Positions 1 through 9,080 are shown, counted from the stretch's first letter. The stretch: 64,000 nt of DNA from Bryobacterales bacterium (GCA_028819215.1 JAPPMG010000058.1:1-64000), one strand, 5' to 3'. The notes: generated by a model from the sequence alone, not told the origin. Numbers and translations are program-made.

Positions 1-243
1 GTCCCCGCGGCGGGCCAGCCTTGCTTGCGCCCGAAGGCGCGCGCAAAACAGCGGCCCCGGGCACGCAAGCGCACCCGGGAGCCGCCGTCCATCAACTACC
101 CTAGCACTTCTCGCGCCCGCGCGCAAGCGCAATCTGCGATTCCCGGGGAAATTCTTCCCGAACCGAATATCTCGCCCAGTCCGGGGACGGACCTGAGGGG
201 GGAGTCCGCGCGGGACTGGCCGCAAAGCGCGGCGGCACGCGCG

Positions 244-1833
244 CTATTGCACGCTAAGGCCGGCGATCACGCGATCGCCCGAGTCAAGCAGCGTCTGAGC
301 GCGCGGCAGCGCTTCCAAGGCACGCTGCACATCGGGATCCAATTCGTAGAACACGCGCTGCCCGTGCTCGACGTCGTAGGCGGAGTTGTAGACCTCGCGC
401 TTGATGAAGCGCCGCATGTAGTCGAGGTTGGCGCCGAAGTCGGCGTCTTCGAACTCGATCTCCTCGCTCTTGAGAAACTCCCGGAACTCCTCGATCACCT
501 CGTCGGTCACGTCCCACTCCATGGGCAGGTCGGGACGCTCCCGGCTGTAGTCCTGGGCGAAGGTCTCGATGGCGTAGTTCCGACTTATCAGCCACTGGAA
601 GTCGTTCAGCTTCTGCTCTTCCAATTCGATGTCCGGAGTGATCCCCGCGCCGGCGAACACTTGCCGCCCCTTGTCGGTCAAGCGCACACCGTCGCGCTGC
701 GGCCGATATCCCTCGCTACAGGGATTGCTGTAGTACTCCAGCATCGAGACGCCATCGTAGCGGCGCTGGATCAAGCGCCCGCTGGGCGTGTAGTAGCGTG
801 CTGTAGTCAGTGCCAGCCCGGCCGATTCGGAGAGCGTGAAGACTGTCTGCACCAAGCCCTTGCCGAACGTGCTGTGGCCCACGACCAGGGCGCGGTCGTG
901 ATCCTGCAGAGCGCCCGCCACGATTTCCGAGGCGGACGCGGATTCGCAGTTCACCATTACGACCATCGGGTAGACGTGGCCGCCGTTGCCCCGGCGCACG
1001 GTGTAGAGCCGCTCGCGCGACGAGCGCCCGTGGTGCGAAACGATCGTCTGGCCCTTCGCCAGGAAGCGGTCCGAGACTCTCACGCCCTCGCTGAGAAGAC
1101 CGCCGCGATTGCCCCGCAAGTCCAGCACGAGCCCCTTCAGGCGCGTCACGTTCAGGTCCTTGAGGGCATCGTCGAGCTCGCGCCCGGTGTTTTCGTTGAA
1201 CGTGTCGATCCGGATGTAGCCCACTTCCGGCTGGATCTCAAAGGCGGTCGGAACGGACGGCCTCGGAATCTGGGCACGCTTGACGGTGAAGCTGAGCAGG
1301 TCGTCGGAACCGCGTCGCTCGATCCCTATCGTCACCATGGTGTTTGCCGGACCGCGCAAGCGCTCGGCGACCTCGATCACGTTGAGGCTTTCCACGTTGT
1401 CATCGTCCACCTCGATGATGACGTCACCGGGACGCAGGCCGGCGCGATAGGCAGGGGTGCGGGGAAACGGCGCCACCACGATGGTGCTGCCGCCGCGGTC
1501 TTGGATGTGCATCCCGACACCGGCGTAGTGGCCTTTCTGATTGTCTCGGAGCTGCTGGAAGGCCTCGGGACTGAAGAACGAAGAATGCGGATCGAGCATG
1601 CGCAGCATGCGCGGGATCGCCCCCTGGAACATTACCTCGTCGGCATCCAGTTCGCCGGCATAGTGGCGCTCAACGGTGGCAAGCACAGTCGAGAATTCGC
1701 GGAGGCTTGCCTGTATCTCCGTGTCGGAGGAGCCGGACGCCGCATGGACCCATGGGTGCGTTAGGAACAGCCCACCCCCCACCAAGCAAGTCGAGAATAC
1801 CGCAAGCACGAGCCAGCGCCTATTGATCTGCAT
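244..1833 (-). CDS. S41 family carboxyl-terminal processing protease (CtpA/Tsp-like)
   Basis: Periplasmic serine protease that cleaves near the C-termini of substrate proteins. After a short basic N-terminus there is one hydrophobic segment (about residues 9-26, signal/anchor), then a PDZ domain (about 105-190) and an S41 domain. The SASASEI motif and the FGKG motif place the catalytic dyad at about Ser300 and Lys325, the 25-residue spacing known for Tsp. Length (529 aa) is normal. I chose the ATG at 1833 because the residue run MQINRRW leads straight into the hydrophobic segment; the frame is open a further 22 codons upstream to 1899. Divergent from ccmE. Family assignment is firm; the substrate is unknown. 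Confidence 0.93.
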   Translation of the reverse strand: MQINRRWLVLAVFSTCLVGGGLFLTHPWVHAASGSSDTEIQASLREFSTVLATVERHYAGELDADEVMFQGAIPRMLRMLDPHSSFFSPEAFQQLRDNQKGHYAGVGMHIQDRGGSTIVVAPFPRTPAYRAGLRPGDVIIEVDDDNVESLNVIEVAERLRGPANTMVTIGIERRGSDDLLSFTVKRAQIPRPSVPTAFEIQPEVGYIRIDTFNENTGRELDDALKDLNVTRLKGLVLDLRGNRGGLLSEGVRVSDRFLAKGQTIVSHHGRSSRERLYTVRRGNGGHVYPMVVMVNCESASASEIVAGALQDHDRALVVGHSTFGKGLVQTVFTLSESAGLALTTARYYTPSGRLIQRRYDGVSMLEYYSNPCSEGYRPQRDGVRLTDKGRQVFAGAGITPDIELEEQKLNDFQWLISRNYAIETFAQDYSRERPDLPMEWDVTDEVIEEFREFLKSEEIEFEDADFGANLDYMRRFIKREVYNSAYDVEHGQRVFYELDPDVQRALEALPRAQTLLDSGDRVIAGLSVQ

Positions 1834-1954
1834 CAGCGTGTCCGGCGCATTCGGATCAGGCTGGCCCTCCGAACGCAGCAGTCTGTATCGTAGCAGCACT
1901 ACGGCCTCTATCGAGACAGAATCTCCGAAATTCCCCGACGAGGCGATCCCGCAC

Positions 1955-1982
1955 TATAATGAAGTCCTCGGAGCGAGACGTG
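1955..1982 (+). promoter_or_regulatory. -10-like TATAAT overlapping the ccmE start; alternative GTG start with its own SD
   Basis: TATAAT at 1955-1960 overlaps the ATG at 1959. If it is the -10 element, transcription would begin near 1967, inside the annotated ORF. An in-frame GTG at 1980 has GGAG at 1969-1972 with 7 nt spacing, and would give a CcmE starting seven codons later, just before the membrane segment. Either start is possible; the promoter reading favours GTG. Confidence 0.45.
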
Positions 1983-2435
1983 AAGAAGCAGCAGAAGTTC
2001 GTTCTCATCATCGCCGCGATCGTCGTGACTCTGGCCTGGATGGCCGTCGGCGGCGTCCGTGAGAGTGCAACCTACTATGTGACGCTCGACGAACTGCTCG
2101 CGATGGAGAATCCCGGCACCAAGCGGATCCGGGTTGGCGGCGACGTGGCGGACGGCTCCATCGTCCGGCACGCCAGCAGCGTGGAGTTCAGGCTGCACCA
2201 GCAGGACGAGAACATGGCGGATCCCACGATCTTGGAAGTCGTCTACACGGGAGTGGATCCCTTGCCGGACACCTTCCGCGACAAGGCCCAGGCATTGTGC
2301 GACGGCTATCTGAGGTCGGATGGAAAGTTCGAGGCGACGAAGATTCAGGCCAAGTGCGCCTCAAAGTACGAGGCCGAGCCAGCAGACGACGCGGCGCCGG
2401 TCTACGGAGCCAAGGCTGAGAGCCCTGCGGACTAG
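1959..2435 (+). CDS. ccmE: Cytochrome c maturation protein CcmE, CxxxY variant
   Basis: Periplasmic haem chaperone that receives haem covalently from the CcmABC(D) complex and hands it to CcmF/CcmH. One N-terminal membrane anchor (about residues 14-32) is followed by an OB-fold domain. The haem-binding position, His in E. coli CcmE (HxxxY), is Cys here: Cys133 and Tyr137 form CxxxY. This variant is known from archaea and some delta-proteobacteria. An acidic, Ala-rich tail follows. First gene of a tight ccm operon; the GTG at 1980 is an alternative start. Function assignment is firm from fold, position and neighbours. Confidence 0.92.
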   Translation: MKSSERDVKKQQKFVLIIAAIVVTLAWMAVGGVRESATYYVTLDELLAMENPGTKRIRVGGDVADGSIVRHASSVEFRLHQQDENMADPTILEVVYTGVDPLPDTFRDKAQALCDGYLRSDGKFEATKIQAKCASKYEAEPADDAAPVYGAKAESPAD

Positions 2436-2504
2436 CGGCTCCCGGCCTCGTCCGGAGCGACAGAACAGCAGCGGGCCAAGCGGCTGCGCTCGAAGCGATC
2501 ACCG

Positions 2505-4520
2505 ATGGAAAACTTAGGCTACCTGGCGGTACTGCTGGCTTTCCTGCTTTCGGCCTATGCAGTGGTAGCCGCCTTGGTCGGCAAGTTGCGCCACAACCCC
2601 TTCTTGGAGGTCAGCGCGCAGCGGGCGGTGCTGGGCGCGTGGCTGATGACGACCGCCGCCTCGGTCATCCTGCTGCACGCGATCCTGACCGATAACTTCA
2701 GCTTCAACTACGTGGCGTCAAGGTCCAACGCCGACCTCGACCTTCTATACAAGGTCGCGGCTTGGTGGGGCGGACAAGAGGGCTCGCTGCTGTTTTGGAG
2801 TTGGATCGCCGCCACCTACTCGTTCGTCTCGGTCTATACCGGACGCAAGCTGCACCGCAACATGATCTCGTACGTGGTGGTCACCATGGCCGCCACGCAG
2901 GCGTTCTTCCTGGGCTTGGTGGCCTTCAAGGCCAACCCGTTCCAGGTCATCATGTCCGGCCCGCAAATCACGTCGGTCCCGGACGGCAGCGGCCTCAACC
3001 CACTGCTGCAGCACCCGATGATGGCGATCCACCCGCCGATGCTGTACCTCGGGTATGTCGGCTTCACGGTGCCGTTCGCCTTCGCGCTGGCGTCGCTGAT
3101 CACGCGCCAGCCGGGCGAGCGCTGGATTCACACCACCCGCATCTGGACCATGGTCACGTGGCTGTTCCAGTCGATCGGCATCCTGCTCGGCGCGCGCTGG
3201 GCATACGTGGTGCTGGGCTGGGGCGGATACTGGGGCTGGGACCCGGTGGAGAACGCCTCGCTGCTGCCATGGCTGACGGGGACGGCCTTCCTGCATTCGG
3301 TGATGATGCAGGAGAAGAAGGGGATGATGAAAGCTTGGAACATCATCCTGATATCGGCCACGTTCTTCCTGTGCATCTTCGGGACGATGATGACCCGCGG
3401 CGGCTTAGTAAGCTCGGTCCACGCCTTCGCACAGTCGGAAATCGGCAGCTATTTCGTGTGGTTCCTAGCGGGAGGCATCGGGATCACGGTCTACTTGATC
3501 GCCAGCCGCCGCGACTATCTGCGTAGCGAGGCGGAGCTGGACTCGGTGGTGTCGCGCGAATCCAGCTTCCTATTCAACAATGTGATCCTGCTCGCAAGTT
3601 GTTTCGCCGTGCTGTGGGGAACGCTCTTCCCCGTTCTGAGCGAGTATTTCATCGGCGACAAGATCACGGTCGGCGCTCCTTTCTTCAACAAGGTCAACGT
3701 GCCAATCGGGCTGTTCCTGCTGTTCCTGACCGGAGTCGGCCCGCTGTTCGCCTGGCGGCGGACCTCGCTCGAGTCTCTGCGGCGCAATTTCCAGTGGCCG
3801 GCACTGGCGGCGGCTGTGTGCGCCATCGCACTGTTTGCGGCGGGGATGCGGCACTTTTACGCGCTGGTGTGCTTCGGCCTGTGCGCGTTCGTGACGCTGA
3901 CCGTGCTGATGGAGTTTTACCGCGGCGGACGCGTGATCCAGCGCAAGCAGGCCGTGGCGCTGCCCGCCGCGCTGGTCGAGCTCACCCGGCGGAACACGCG
4001 CCGCTATGGCGGCTACCTGGTCCACATGGCGATCGTGCTGATGTTCGTAGGCTTCGCCGGCGCGGCCTTCAACCGGGTCCATCAAGAAGAGATGACGGTG
4101 GGCGACAGCATCGAGGTCGGAGCCTACAGCTTCAAGCTGCAGAACATCTCCGAGAGCGACAGCCCGAACTTCTTTCGCGCCGTAGCCGCGATCGACGTCA
4201 GCAAGGGAGGGCAGTTCCTCCAGACGCTGATGCCCGAGCGGCGCTTTTACCATGCCTCGAGCCAGCCGACCAGCAGGGTGGACGTGCGCAGCCGCTTGCG
4301 CGAGGATGTCTACGTGGTCTATGCGGGACAATCGAACGACGGCGCGAATCCGGTCATACAGGTGTACCTCAACCCCTTGGTGAACTGGATCTGGCTGGGG
4401 GCCTTGCTGCTGGTCTTCGGCACGCTGGTGGCGTTGGTGCCAAGCAAGGCGCGGCGCTCGGCCGCGCCTGTCCCGGCGGCGGGATTGGGAGGACAGCCCG
4501 TTGGCGCATCTGGCGATTAG
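2505..4520 (+). CDS. ccmF: Haem lyase subunit CcmF
   Basis: Multi-pass inner-membrane protein that ligates haem from CcmE onto apocytochrome c. The tryptophan-rich WWD motif (WGGYWGWDPVENASLLPW) lies at residues 239-256, with an upstream WGGQEGS motif and conserved periplasmic histidines. About 14-15 hydrophobic segments; 671 aa is the usual family size. The gene begins 69 nt after ccmE, and its end overlaps the TTG start of ccmH by 20 nt, so the two are probably translationally coupled. Confidence 0.96.
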   Translation: MENLGYLAVLLAFLLSAYAVVAALVGKLRHNPFLEVSAQRAVLGAWLMTTAASVILLHAILTDNFSFNYVASRSNADLDLLYKVAAWWGGQEGSLLFWSWIAATYSFVSVYTGRKLHRNMISYVVVTMAATQAFFLGLVAFKANPFQVIMSGPQITSVPDGSGLNPLLQHPMMAIHPPMLYLGYVGFTVPFAFALASLITRQPGERWIHTTRIWTMVTWLFQSIGILLGARWAYVVLGWGGYWGWDPVENASLLPWLTGTAFLHSVMMQEKKGMMKAWNIILISATFFLCIFGTMMTRGGLVSSVHAFAQSEIGSYFVWFLAGGIGITVYLIASRRDYLRSEAELDSVVSRESSFLFNNVILLASCFAVLWGTLFPVLSEYFIGDKITVGAPFFNKVNVPIGLFLLFLTGVGPLFAWRRTSLESLRRNFQWPALAAAVCAIALFAAGMRHFYALVCFGLCAFVTLTVLMEFYRGGRVIQRKQAVALPAALVELTRRNTRRYGGYLVHMAIVLMFVGFAGAAFNRVHQEEMTVGDSIEVGAYSFKLQNISESDSPNFFRAVAAIDVSKGGQFLQTLMPERRFYHASSQPTSRVDVRSRLREDVYVVYAGQSNDGANPVIQVYLNPLVNWIWLGALLLVFGTLVALVPSKARRSAAPVPAAGLGGQPVGASGD

Positions 4521-4965
4521 CCTCCTGCTTGCGCTGGCGGCTGCCGGCGCCCAGGCGAAGGTACCGTACGAGAAGTTGCGGCAGGTCGGCGACCTGGTGA
4601 CCTGCCAGTGCGGCTGCGCGTATACAGTCGGCAGCTGCAACATGCTCAACTGCCATTTCCGCGATCCAGTGCTGCAGGACATCCAGGCCGGCCTGGAGGC
4701 CGATCAGTCCGACGAGGAAGTGCTTGAGGCCGTCTACGCCAAGTACGGCAGCGAGACTCGCGTGCAGCCGCCCGACGACGGCTTCGGGCTGATCGGCTGG
4801 ATCGCCCCGTTCGCGACCTTGCTGGTGGGCCTGGCGCTGGTGCCATGGGTCATCCGCAGGTGGCGCAGGTCAAGCCGCGCTCGCTCGCGAGCCACGGACG
4901 TGCCAGAGGAAGTCGTTGAACGGTACCGCTCCCGGATCGAGGATGATCTCGAGGAGTTGGAATAG
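4501..4965 (+). CDS. ccmH: CcmH/NrfF-family cytochrome c maturation protein with a CxCxC motif
   Basis: Thiol protein that keeps the CxxCH cysteines of apocytochromes reduced for haem attachment. It has a signal peptide, a short periplasmic domain and a C-terminal membrane helix (about residues 98-120) followed by a basic cytoplasmic tail. The canonical LRCxxC motif is replaced by Cys35-x-Cys37-x-Cys39, with Cys46 and Cys51 after it, so the thiols are arranged differently from the E. coli protein. The start is TTG at 4501, inside the end of ccmF; no later in-frame start would keep the signal peptide. 154 aa. Confidence 0.88.
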   Translation: MAHLAISLLLALAAAGAQAKVPYEKLRQVGDLVTCQCGCAYTVGSCNMLNCHFRDPVLQDIQAGLEADQSDEEVLEAVYAKYGSETRVQPPDDGFGLIGWIAPFATLLVGLALVPWVIRRWRRSSRARSRATDVPEEVVERYRSRIEDDLEELE

Positions 4966-5015
4966 ACTCGAAGATTGGATTCGCAGCCGGGCCGCCCGTC
5001 CCGACCCGAATTCGG

Positions 5016-5303
5016 GTGCACGCCATGTTTGTCGCGGCCGCCATCGCCATGATCCTGCTCGCGTTCGCGCTGCCGCTCGTGGTCCGCGCCAAGCATGTCC
5101 CCGCGGAGGAGCCGATCTCACCGACACGGCACCTAGAGGAGCGCAAGGCGGCGGTGTACGAGAACCTGCGCGACCTGCGCAGCGAGTTCCAGATGGGCAA
5201 GATGTCCGAGGCCGACTATGCAGCGAGCAAGCGCGACCTGCAGGCCGAGCTGGCCGGCGTCATGGTGGCAATCGAGGAGGCCGAGCGGAGTGGCAAGGCT
5301 TGA
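5016..5303 (+). CDS. Short CcmI/CycH-like membrane protein
   Basis: Residues 5-22 form a membrane helix, followed by a soluble helical segment with the pattern ERKAAVYENLRDLRSEF...GKMSEADY. That pattern matches the N-terminal anchor region of CcmI/CycH, which binds apocytochrome c and supports the haem lyase. The large TPR domain of full-length CcmI is missing: this protein is only 95 aa. It starts at GTG 5016 or ATG 5025, 50 nt after ccmH, and stops 1 nt before the next start. Its place inside the ccm operon supports the call. Confidence 0.72.
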   Translation: MHAMFVAAAIAMILLAFALPLVVRAKHVPAEEPISPTRHLEERKAAVYENLRDLRSEFQMGKMSEADYAASKRDLQAELAGVMVAIEEAERSGKA

Positions 5304-5304
5304 A

Positions 5305-6339
5305 ATGCGCGTGGGCGCGCTGAGGACGGCCGTGGCAGCGGCCGCCATTGCAGTCTTGGCGCCGCAAGTTGCACTTGCCGTCGGCGGGACGGTGGTGAAC
5401 GGCACGACCGGGGCACCGCAAGGCGGTGTCGCACTCACCCTGTCCAGCTTTCGAGGGGGGATGACGCCGCTCGAAGAGACCGTCTCTCAGTCCGACGGGA
5501 GCTTCGAGTTCACCAAGGCGCTGCCGTCGGTCTCGGCCGGGCAGCCGTTCGCAGGCGCCATTCGCGCCGAACACGATGGCATCGGCTATACGGAGATCCT
5601 GCGCGGCGGCGAGGCGCACGACAGCGTGCGCCTAATCGTGTACTCGGTGAGCGAGCGAGAGTTGCCGGCACCGGTGAACAGGGTTCTGATCCTCGAACCC
5701 GGCGGCGAAGAGCTGCTGCTGCGCGAGAGCTTCCAGTTTGTCAACGACTCCAACCCGCCAGTCACATACAGCAGCGCGGACGGAACGCTGAACTTCTACC
5801 TGCCGCCGGAAGCGCAGGGCGGAGTCGATGTGAGCGGCACGGGACCGGCCGGCATGCCGCTTCGCAGCACCGCGCTCCCCGCCGGCCCCGAAAACATCTA
5901 CAAGGTGGACTTTCCCCTCAAGCCCGGCGAGAACCGAATTGACCTGCAGTATGCGGTGCCCTATGAGGACGGGATGCCGTTCACCACCCGGTCTACGTAT
6001 CCCGGCGTCAACACCCGCCTGGCCGCCCCGGCGGGCGTAAGCCTCGAGGGAGTCGGCGTTGCCAGCCTAGGCCAGGAGCCTACGACCCTGGCTTCCATCT
6101 ACACGGTGCCGGAAGGGCCTGCTGTGACCCTGACAGTAAGCGGCAGCGGCCAGCTGCGCACGGGCGCGGGGGGCGGGGCCGGGGGACAAGCAGAGATCAG
6201 CATCGAGCAAGCGCCCGTCTCCAAGGAACTGCCGTGGATCGCCGGTCTGGCGATCGCGATACTTGGCTTGGGCTTCTACCACCTGCTGTCGTCGCGGGTA
6301 CCGCAGCAGAGCAGCGCCAAGGCCGCCAAGCAAGGCTAG
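5305..6339 (+). CDS. Exported protein with carboxypeptidase-regulatory-like domain and C-terminal anchor, in the ccm operon
   Basis: The first 25 residues are a signal peptide (AVLAPQVALA). A beta-sandwich resembling carboxypeptidase regulatory domains follows (GGTVVNGTTGAPQGGVALTL...SDGSFEF, about residues 26-95), then about 190 residues of beta-rich sequence, a Gly-rich linker, and a membrane helix near residues 308-328 with a short basic cytoplasmic tail. I chose ATG 5305 because it opens the signal peptide; the frame is open upstream to 5218 within the previous gene. Located between CcmI-like and ccmA, so probably co-expressed with them. Its role in haem or cytochrome handling is unknown. 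Confidence 0.75.
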   Translation: MRVGALRTAVAAAAIAVLAPQVALAVGGTVVNGTTGAPQGGVALTLSSFRGGMTPLEETVSQSDGSFEFTKALPSVSAGQPFAGAIRAEHDGIGYTEILRGGEAHDSVRLIVYSVSERELPAPVNRVLILEPGGEELLLRESFQFVNDSNPPVTYSSADGTLNFYLPPEAQGGVDVSGTGPAGMPLRSTALPAGPENIYKVDFPLKPGENRIDLQYAVPYEDGMPFTTRSTYPGVNTRLAAPAGVSLEGVGVASLGQEPTTLASIYTVPEGPAVTLTVSGSGQLRTGAGGGAGGQAEISIEQAPVSKELPWIAGLAIAILGLGFYHLLSSRVPQQSSAKAAKQG

Positions 6340-6350
6340 CGTCAGCGCAA

Positions 6351-7049
6351 ATGAGCGAGCCCGCAATTCTGGCGAGCGGCGTGTCGAAGTACTTCGGCGA
6401 CTTCCCGGCAGTGCTCGACGTGAGCTTGGAAGTGGCACCAGGCAACGTGCTGGCCATGCTCGGGCGCAACGGAGCGGGCAAGACGACGCTGCTGCGCATG
6501 TTCGCTGGCCTGTCCCGGCCGACGCAGGGCGATATCTCGTTTCCGGCATCCTCCGGCGACCAGAGCGACCGGCGCGGCAGGATCGGCATCGTCGGGCACG
6601 GCACGTGGATCTACGACGACCTCACCGCGGAGGAGAACCTGCGCTTCTTTTGCAAGCTGTACAAGGTACCGGAGGCTGGCCCCGCAGTTGAGGAATGGCT
6701 CCACAGGGTGGGCCTAGAGCGCTTCCGGCGCTCGCGGGTCGGCGAGTACTCCCGCGGCATGCGCCAGAGACTGACGATCGCGCGGGCGTTCTTGCACAAG
6801 CCGGAGGTGCTGCTGCTGGACGAGCCGTGGACCTCCTTGGACGACCGCGCGGTCGAGTTGCTTTCGTCACTCGTGGAAGAGGCCCGCGAGGCCAACTCCG
6901 CCATCGTGATCTGCTCGCATCAACTGCGCGAGGCCATTGCGGTAGCCGACGAAGTCGCGCTGCTGCACCGCGGCCGCCTAGCGTATCGCGGCGCGGTTGA
7001 CGCAGACCTGAGAAACGCTCCCCAGTCCCTGTACGAGCGCTTGCCATGA
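6351..7049 (+). CDS. ccmA: Haem-exporter ABC ATPase CcmA
   Basis: Cytoplasmic ATPase that drives release of holo-CcmE from the CcmABCD complex. Walker A GRNGAGKTT is at about residues 38-46, the ABC signature (YSRGMRQR) at about 133-140, and the Walker B/DEPW segment near 152-159; a switch His follows in CSHQLRE. 232 aa is normal. The ATG at 6351 follows the previous stop by 11 nt, and the stop overlaps the ccmB start by 4 nt (ATGA). Among generic ABC ATPases, the CcmA call rests on the ccmB partner and the operon. Confidence 0.9.
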   Translation: MSEPAILASGVSKYFGDFPAVLDVSLEVAPGNVLAMLGRNGAGKTTLLRMFAGLSRPTQGDISFPASSGDQSDRRGRIGIVGHGTWIYDDLTAEENLRFFCKLYKVPEAGPAVEEWLHRVGLERFRRSRVGEYSRGMRQRLTIARAFLHKPEVLLLDEPWTSLDDRAVELLSSLVEEAREANSAIVICSHQLREAIAVADEVALLHRGRLAYRGAVDADLRNAPQSLYERLP

Positions 7050-7732
7050 CCCGCACCGTGAGAGATGCCTGGACGATCGCGGCGAAGGACCTGCGTTGCG
7101 AGATACGCGATCGGCAAGTGCTCAACGCCGCGATTTCCTTCGCGCTAGTCGTGCTGCTGATGTTCAGCTTCACGTTCGACCCGAACACGAACGTCGAGGT
7201 GCGCAGCCTGTCGGGCGGCTTGCTGTGGGTAGTCTATCTTTTCGCGGGTGTCTTGGTGCTCAACCGCAGCTTCGCCCGCGAGACGACCAACGATTCTCTC
7301 GAGGCGCTGGTGGCGGCCCCACTGTCGGGCGACTCGCTGTTTCTCGGCAAGACGCTCGCAAGTTTCGTGTTGATCCTAGCGGTCGAATTGATCTCCCTGC
7401 CGGTGTTCGGAATCTTCTACGACATCAGCTGGCTGCCGCGCTTCGGCCAGCTGCTGCCAATCTTCGCGCTCGGCGGCTGGTCGTTCGCAGCGGTAGGTAC
7501 CACGTTCGGAGCGGTGACCGCCAGAAACCGGATGCGCGAGCTGATGCTGCCGCTGCTGCTGTTCCCGGTCTGTCTTCCGGCGCTGGTGGCGTGCATGAGC
7601 TTGACGTGGGCCGTGTTCGATCCGACCGCGGTTGCCGAGACTGGGCCGTGGTTGCGGCTGCTGGTCGGTTTCGACGTGATCTATACCCTGCTGGGCATGC
7701 TGGTGATGGAACCGATCCTGACGTCAGGCTGA
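7046..7732 (+). CDS. ccmB: Haem-exporter permease CcmB
   Basis: Six-helix membrane subunit of the CcmAB transporter. The typical CcmB pattern is present: an N-terminal cytoplasmic stretch with WTIAAKDLRCEIRDRQVL, a helix, then LLWVVYLFAGVLVLNRSF and EALVAAPLSGDSLFLGKTLASF. 228 aa is usual. It overlaps ccmA by 4 nt and ends the operon. No ccmC, ccmD or ccmG follows: the next gene is an unrelated oxidoreductase. Confidence 0.93.
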   Translation: MTRTVRDAWTIAAKDLRCEIRDRQVLNAAISFALVVLLMFSFTFDPNTNVEVRSLSGGLLWVVYLFAGVLVLNRSFARETTNDSLEALVAAPLSGDSLFLGKTLASFVLILAVELISLPVFGIFYDISWLPRFGQLLPIFALGGWSFAAVGTTFGAVTARNRMRELMLPLLLFPVCLPALVACMSLTWAVFDPTAVAETGPWLRLLVGFDVIYTLLGMLVMEPILTSG

Positions 7733-7771
7733 TAAGGCGCCAGCCTGCTGTACCGGCGCACCTTAGACGGG

Positions 7772-8950
7772 ATGAACTCAATGCAACGCAAACTCCTCTG
7801 GGGCATGGTTGGCGGGGGCCAGGACAGCCAGATCGGAAGCGCTCATCGGATCGGCGCAGGCCTTGACGGCTTCTTCGAATTCGCCGCGGGAGCGCTGGAC
7901 ATCGTGCCTGAGAGGGGACGCGAGTTCGCCATGCTTCACGGCATCTCCCCGGAGCGGGCCTACGGCGACTGGCGCGAAATGCTCGAGCGCGAGCGCGGCC
8001 TGCCGCGCGGCGAGCGGCTCGAGCTGGTGACCGTCGCCACTCCGAACTCGACGCATTTCGAGATCGCGCAGGCCTTCATGCGCGAGGGCTTCCACGTCTT
8101 GTGCGAGAAGCCGCTCACTACCACAGTCGATGATGCCGAGAAGCTGGTGCTGACCGCCCTTGAGCGGGACCGGATCCTAGCGGTGAACTATGGGTACACG
8201 GGCTACCCGATGGTGCGACAGGCGCGCGCCATGGTCGCTGCTGGCGACCTGGGCGCGATACGAGTGGTTGTCGCGGAATTCGCGCATGGATCGCACGCGG
8301 ACGCCGCAGATGCCGATAACCCGCGGGTGCGCTGGCGCTACGATCCCGCCCAGGCGGGAGTCAGTTCAGTGCTCGCCGACACCGGCCTGCACGCACTGCA
8401 CATGGCGTGCTACGTGATCGGCCGACGAGTGGCGAAGGTCGCGGCGGACTTTGCGTCGTGCGTGGGCGGCCGGGTGCTCGAGGACGATGCCATGGCGACC
8501 CTGCGCTTCACGGGTGGCGAAGTGGGCCGGCTGTGGGCCAGCGCGGTCGCGGTTGGCCAGATCCACGGCCTCACGCTGAGAGTCTTCGGGGAGCGAGGCG
8601 GCCTGCGCTGGTCGCAGGAGCAGCCCAATCAGCTCGCCTGGACACCCTTGGGGCAGCCAACGCAGATCCTAGAGCGCGGGGCGGCCGGCCTTGCGCCGGA
8701 AGCGAACCGGGCCTCGCGGATCACGGTCGGACATGCGGAGGGCATGCTGCCGGCGTTCGCGAACATCTACGCGGACCTAGCCGCAGAGATCCGCCGGCGA
8801 GCGACCGCCAGAGACGTGCCACCAGTGGCCGTCGCATATCCCACAGGGGAGGACGGGCTTCACACGCTCGCAGTGGTGCATGCGGCAGCGGAGTCGGCGC
8901 GGAGGGGCGGGACCTGGATCGATCTGGGCGCACAAGGCCCTGCCACATGA
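7772..8950 (+). CDS. Gfo/Idh/MocA family NAD(P)-dependent oxidoreductase
   Basis: Probable sugar or cyclitol dehydrogenase/isomerase. The N-terminal Rossmann fold carries MVGGGQDSQIGSAHR rather than a plain GxGxxG, a form seen in one Gfo/Idh/MocA branch. The family motif CEKPL(T) is present, as is the (I)HGLTLRVFGERGGLRW substrate-domain strand. Two start codons are close: ATG at 7772 and ATG at 7781. 392 aa is typical. It stands alone between ccmB and a convergent ligase gene; the substrate cannot be told from sequence. Two further family members lie at 35231 and 61457. Confidence 0.88.
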   Translation: MNSMQRKLLWGMVGGGQDSQIGSAHRIGAGLDGFFEFAAGALDIVPERGREFAMLHGISPERAYGDWREMLERERGLPRGERLELVTVATPNSTHFEIAQAFMREGFHVLCEKPLTTTVDDAEKLVLTALERDRILAVNYGYTGYPMVRQARAMVAAGDLGAIRVVVAEFAHGSHADAADADNPRVRWRYDPAQAGVSSVLADTGLHALHMACYVIGRRVAKVAADFASCVGGRVLEDDAMATLRFTGGEVGRLWASAVAVGQIHGLTLRVFGERGGLRWSQEQPNQLAWTPLGQPTQILERGAAGLAPEANRASRITVGHAEGMLPAFANIYADLAAEIRRRATARDVPPVAVAYPTGEDGLHTLAVVHAAAESARRGGTWIDLGAQGPAT

Positions 8951-9080
8951 GCTTCGGAGACGATACATCGTGCAGGAGCTTCGAACGACTGATCTCCTTG
9001 TCGCACGGTCGGCAGATGTGCTGTCAGGAACAGCCCGGTGTCTGTGCGGCCGCAATCTGCAGGCCAAGCTCGAACTGTGA

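Noticed and set aside
1..92. Minus-strand open frame running off the left edge, starting near 92
   Set aside because: Only about 30 codons, Arg-rich and without a recognisable motif or SD; could be a real gene start but is unsupported.
25..1764. Long plus-strand open frame antisense to the S41 protease gene
   Set aside because: High-GC third-position shadow; no motifs, and the minus-strand frame carries complete PDZ and S41 domains.
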